DNA of 8,627 nt. Origin: Candidatus Krumholzibacteriia bacterium. GTDB taxonomy: Bacteria; Krumholzibacteriota; Krumholzibacteriia; LZORAL124-64-63. A model generated the notes under the pieces. It searched no databases and was not told where the DNA came from. It was given only the letters and a program-made list of their open reading frames with translations. Positions within the stretch are counted from its first letter, which is position 1. Each line of letters opens with the position of its first letter. Shown here piece after piece: positions 7,240 to 8,627 of the stretch. The stretch is taken from NCBI GenBank assembly GCA_030643455.1, contig DAOWLV010000109.1:1-8627 (forward strand), in the 5' to 3' direction. The position numbers and the translations under genes are program-made.

Positions 7240-7299
7240 ACTCCCGGATGAAACCCTGCCTCTCAATCATGGGGACAGGAAATCGCAGGTATTATTCAT

Positions 7300-7315
7300 T
7301 TGCCACCGGCGGCAA
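7300..7315. promoter_or_regulatory. Operator-like 16-bp palindrome in the divergent region
   Basis: TTGCCACCGGCGGCAA is self-complementary at 14 of 16 positions; only the A:C pair at positions 6 and 11 fails. The site covers the -35 of the rightward promoter candidate. The GntR-type regulator encoded second in this operon is a natural candidate to bind it, as these regulators often control their own operon, but no binding specificity can be proven from sequence. Confidence 0.35.
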
Positions 7316-7327
7316 TGGGTATATTCT
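7300..7327 (+). promoter_or_regulatory. Candidate sigma-70 promoter for the CBM48/GntR operon
   Basis: TTGCCA (7300-7305; five of six match to TTGACA) and TATTCT (7322-7327; four of six match to TATAAT) are 16 bases apart. Transcription would begin near 7334, about 50 bases before the CBM48 gene start. The match is moderate. The -35 lies inside a 16-bp palindrome, as expected of a repressed promoter. Confidence 0.35.
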
Positions 7328-7383
7328 ATCGACGCGTCAATGATTGCGGGTTGGCTGAGTTCAAGGACCCGACCTGGGGGTAA

Positions 7384-7695
7384 ATGATGAGTCTGGAAAA
7401 GCGATACCTGAAGTCTCGCCCGGTCAGCAAAGTGACTTTCCGCCTGCCCGGCGAGGCGGCTCTCGACGCCGAGAAGGTCTTTCTGGTGGGCGATTTCAAC
7501 GACTGGCGGACCGACGCCACTCCCATGACCCGGCTCAAGAACGGGGAATTCAAGGTCTGCCTGGACCTGGAAACCGGCCGGGAGTACCGTTTCCGCTACC
7601 TGATCGGGGACAACACCTGGGAAAACGACTGGGACGCCGACAAATACGTTCCAACCGGGGTCACGGCGGAGGAAAATTCCGTGGTGGTGGTCTGA
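7384..7695 (+). CDS. Stand-alone CBM48/isoamylase N-terminal (glycogen-binding) domain protein
   Basis: The product has 103 residues (102 if the second ATG at 7387 is used, which has better spacing of six bases from GGGGG at 7376-7380). Residues about 14-103 form one early-set beta-sandwich of the CBM48/AMPK-type glycogen-binding group. The hallmarks are KVFLVGDFNDW (31-41), NGEFKVCLDLETGREYRFRYLIG (start 53, shown by its ends NGEF and RYLIG) and WENDWDADKY (79-88). The aromatic residues W41, W79 and W83 fit the sugar-binding face of the fold. The domain makes up the whole protein; no catalytic domain is attached, and there is no signal peptide. The regulator gene follows after 20 bases, so they are probably co-transcribed. 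A link to glycogen or alpha-glucan use is family-based inference. Confidence 0.88.
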   Translation: MMSLEKRYLKSRPVSKVTFRLPGEAALDAEKVFLVGDFNDWRTDATPMTRLKNGEFKVCLDLETGREYRFRYLIGDNTWENDWDADKYVPTGVTAEENSVVVV

Positions 7696-7715
7696 GACTG
7701 GATAAGGAAACCGGA

Positions 7716-8381
7716 ATGTTCCAGCGTAAACCCCTTCGGGAAGATCTGCACAAGGAGATCCTGGCCAGGATCAGTGACGGGCGATTGCCCCCCGGTCAGC
7801 GCATCAATGAATCCCGTCTTTCCAGCACCCTGGGTATCAGCCGCACGCCCCTGCGGGAAACAATGCTCGGTCTGGAGGCCCTGGGGTTCCTGGGCAGCCA
7901 CATGGGGCGGGGTTTCCTGGTTCCTCCGCTCAACGTGCAGGAGTTCGCCGAAATCCAGTACGTTCTGACCGACCTGAAGCCCCTGGCCCTTTCCCTGTCC
8001 TTTCCCCTGCCGCCCGGACGCATCATGGAACTGCACAACAAGCTGGGCCGCGCCCGACTCAGGGCCAAGACGCCTGGCCCCGAACGGATTGACGCCGTGA
8101 TCGACATGATCCATCCGTATTCCCGCCTGATGCTGGGCTCCTGTTCCAACAGCCTTCTGGCCGCCGACATCGCCCGGCTGGACGGTTTGGCCCGCCGCTA
8201 CTGGCACGAGGCCGCCGTGATGGGCTTCGATCCCACGGACTATTTCCTGTCTCACGATGAGCTCTACGAACTGTTGCGCAAGGACCACCGGGAAGATGCG
8301 GTGCACTACTGGCGGGGACATATCGAACGGTTTTCCGCCGAGGCCTCCCGGCATCTGCCCAATCCCCCTCTTAATGACTGA
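7716..8381 (+). CDS. GntR-family transcriptional regulator, FCD-type effector domain
   Basis: The product has 221 residues. The N-terminal winged helix-turn-helix lies at about 5-70, with PLREDLHKEILARISDGRL and PGQRINESRLSSTLGISRTP (26-45) followed by LRETMLGLEALGFL. This is the classic GntR pattern (low-lying wing at GRGFLV). Residues about 75-210 are all-helical like FCD ligand-binding domains. D130-x2-H133, H180 in FLSHDELYELL and H202 in YWRGHIERF sit where FCD proteins place metal-binding residues; N145 also fits the usual 'sgN' spot. The domain is divergent, so the ligand (often a carboxylic or sugar acid in this group) cannot be named. AAGGA lies seven bases before the ATG. It follows the CBM48 gene by 20 bases and may control this operon through the upstream palindrome. 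Confidence 0.9.
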   Translation: MFQRKPLREDLHKEILARISDGRLPPGQRINESRLSSTLGISRTPLRETMLGLEALGFLGSHMGRGFLVPPLNVQEFAEIQYVLTDLKPLALSLSFPLPPGRIMELHNKLGRARLRAKTPGPERIDAVIDMIHPYSRLMLGSCSNSLLAADIARLDGLARRYWHEAAVMGFDPTDYFLSHDELYELLRKDHREDAVHYWRGHIERFSAEASRHLPNPPLND

Positions 8382-8401
8382 CTACCGCTGGCTGCGACCA
8401 G

Positions 8402-8418
8402 TTGGAATGTAAATTGCT
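8402..8418 (+). promoter_or_regulatory. Sigma-54 (-24/-12) promoter candidate for the lipoprotein gene
   Basis: TTGGAATGTAAATTGCT matches the sigma-54 consensus TTGGCACG-N4-TTGCW at 11 of 13 defined positions (C to A and C to T in the -24 block). It has the strict GG-N10-GC spacing (GG 8404-8405, GC 8416-8417). Transcription would start near 8429, about 45 bases before the ATG at 8474. The site overlaps an inverted repeat, TTGGAA (8402-8407) and TTCCAA (8418-8423). The same bases also read as a poor sigma-70 promoter (TTGGAA-N17-TTGAAT). No activator gene is visible in the window. Confidence 0.45.
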
Positions 8419-8473
8419 TCCAATTTGAATAGGTCTTTTGTCCTTGATGGATCGAGCTGTCAAAGGAGTTATC

Positions 8474-8627
8474 ATGAGGCATGCCGGCGTACTTTTAGCC
8501 CTTCTGGTCCTGCTTGGTATTACATTTGGCGCGTGCAGCAGTTCAGACGATCCGGCCGAACCCCCAGGCGGTGGCAACAACGGGAACGAAGAGGCGGTCA
8601 TGACGGCCGGATTTGAAGCCACAACCG
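8474..8627 (+). CDS. Predicted lipoprotein, 3' end cut by window edge
   Basis: Fifty-one codons are visible. The start ATG at 8474 has a strong ribosome site, AAAGGAG (8462-8468), five bases upstream. The N-terminus is a lipoprotein signal: MRHAG, a hydrophobic core (VLLALLVLLGITF), then GAC with Cys21 as the lipid-modified residue. A Phe at -3 makes the lipobox slightly atypical. The following residues (SSSDDPAEPPGGGNNGNEE) look like a flexible linker, with Ser at +2, which in Proteobacteria favours the outer membrane. The mature domain lies beyond the window, so its function is unknown. The open frame runs off the edge without a stop. Confidence 0.85.
   Translation, partial: MRHAGVLLALLVLLGITFGACSSSDDPAEPPGGGNNGNEEAVMTAGFEATT

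Noticed and set aside
6515..7387. Long plus-strand open frame (290 codons) across the convergent junction and TPR gene
   Set aside because: It overlaps the TPR gene antisense and the end of the deacetylase gene, and its translation shows no domain pattern. The TPR gene has clear repeats and a good ribosome site.
7596..8354. Minus-strand open frame (252 codons) opposite the GntR gene
   Set aside because: It is antisense to the CBM48 and GntR genes, both of which have recognisable domains. No family features are seen in it.
8382..8400. Possible terminator after the GntR gene
   Set aside because: Only a four-base stem (CTGG/CCAG) without a T-run can be formed, too weak to support.
1..8627. Mobile element, CRISPR array, defence system, tRNA or rRNA
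   Set aside because: No transposase or integrase motifs, spaced repeats, toxin-antitoxin or nuclease signatures, or tRNA-like structures were seen. The genes look like ordinary host genes of even composition.

Overview
The window looks like chromosomal DNA of a GC-rich, Gram-negative-type bacterium. It carries a predicted outer-membrane protein of the CBM9-like/DUF5916 family, an N-terminal lipoprotein signal, an ECF sigma/anti-sigma pair and Shine-Dalgarno starts. DUF5916 proteins are common in Gemmatimonadota, Acidobacteriota, Bacteroidota and related candidate phyla, so an environmental lineage of that kind is a reasonable guess. No marker gene here fixes the taxonomy. I see no tRNA, rRNA, CRISPR array, transposase or phage gene.

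Left block (1-1811, minus strand): a tight three-gene operon reads leftwards. It encodes an ECF sigma factor, a membrane anti-sigma factor with a zinc-binding HxxxCxxC motif (overlapping the sigma stop as TGATG), and a TM2-like small membrane protein cut by the window edge. The 195-bp gap to the right (1812-2006) holds two divergent ECF-type promoter candidates. One could serve the sigma operon itself; the other, better one faces the DUF5916 gene.

Middle block (2007-6540, plus strand): a large secreted CBM9-like + DUF5916 protein is followed closely by a histone-deacetylase-fold enzyme. The enzyme keeps all zinc and catalytic residues and has an unusual C-terminal extension of about 300 residues. 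The pair may be one transcription unit under the ECF sigma factor: envelope stress or a surface signal frees sigma, which drives the outer-membrane protein and possibly the deacetylase. That circuit is inference. A perfect 11-bp hairpin sits in the last codons of the deacetylase gene, at the junction with a convergent gene.

Right block (6548-8627): a tail-anchored TPR protein is read leftwards, possibly preceded by a 28-codon basic upstream ORF overlapping it as ATGA. A 275-bp divergent region (7109-7383) separates it from a rightward pair: a stand-alone CBM48-type glycogen-binding domain protein and a GntR/FCD-type regulator. This region has a near-perfect 16-bp palindrome over a promoter candidate. 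Finally, a lipoprotein gene runs off the right edge behind a strong-looking sigma-54 (-24/-12) promoter candidate.

I did not find a clearly new multi-gene system. The most unusual items are the deacetylase with its large extra domain next to an outer-membrane DUF5916 gene, and the dense set of alternative-sigma promoter candidates.
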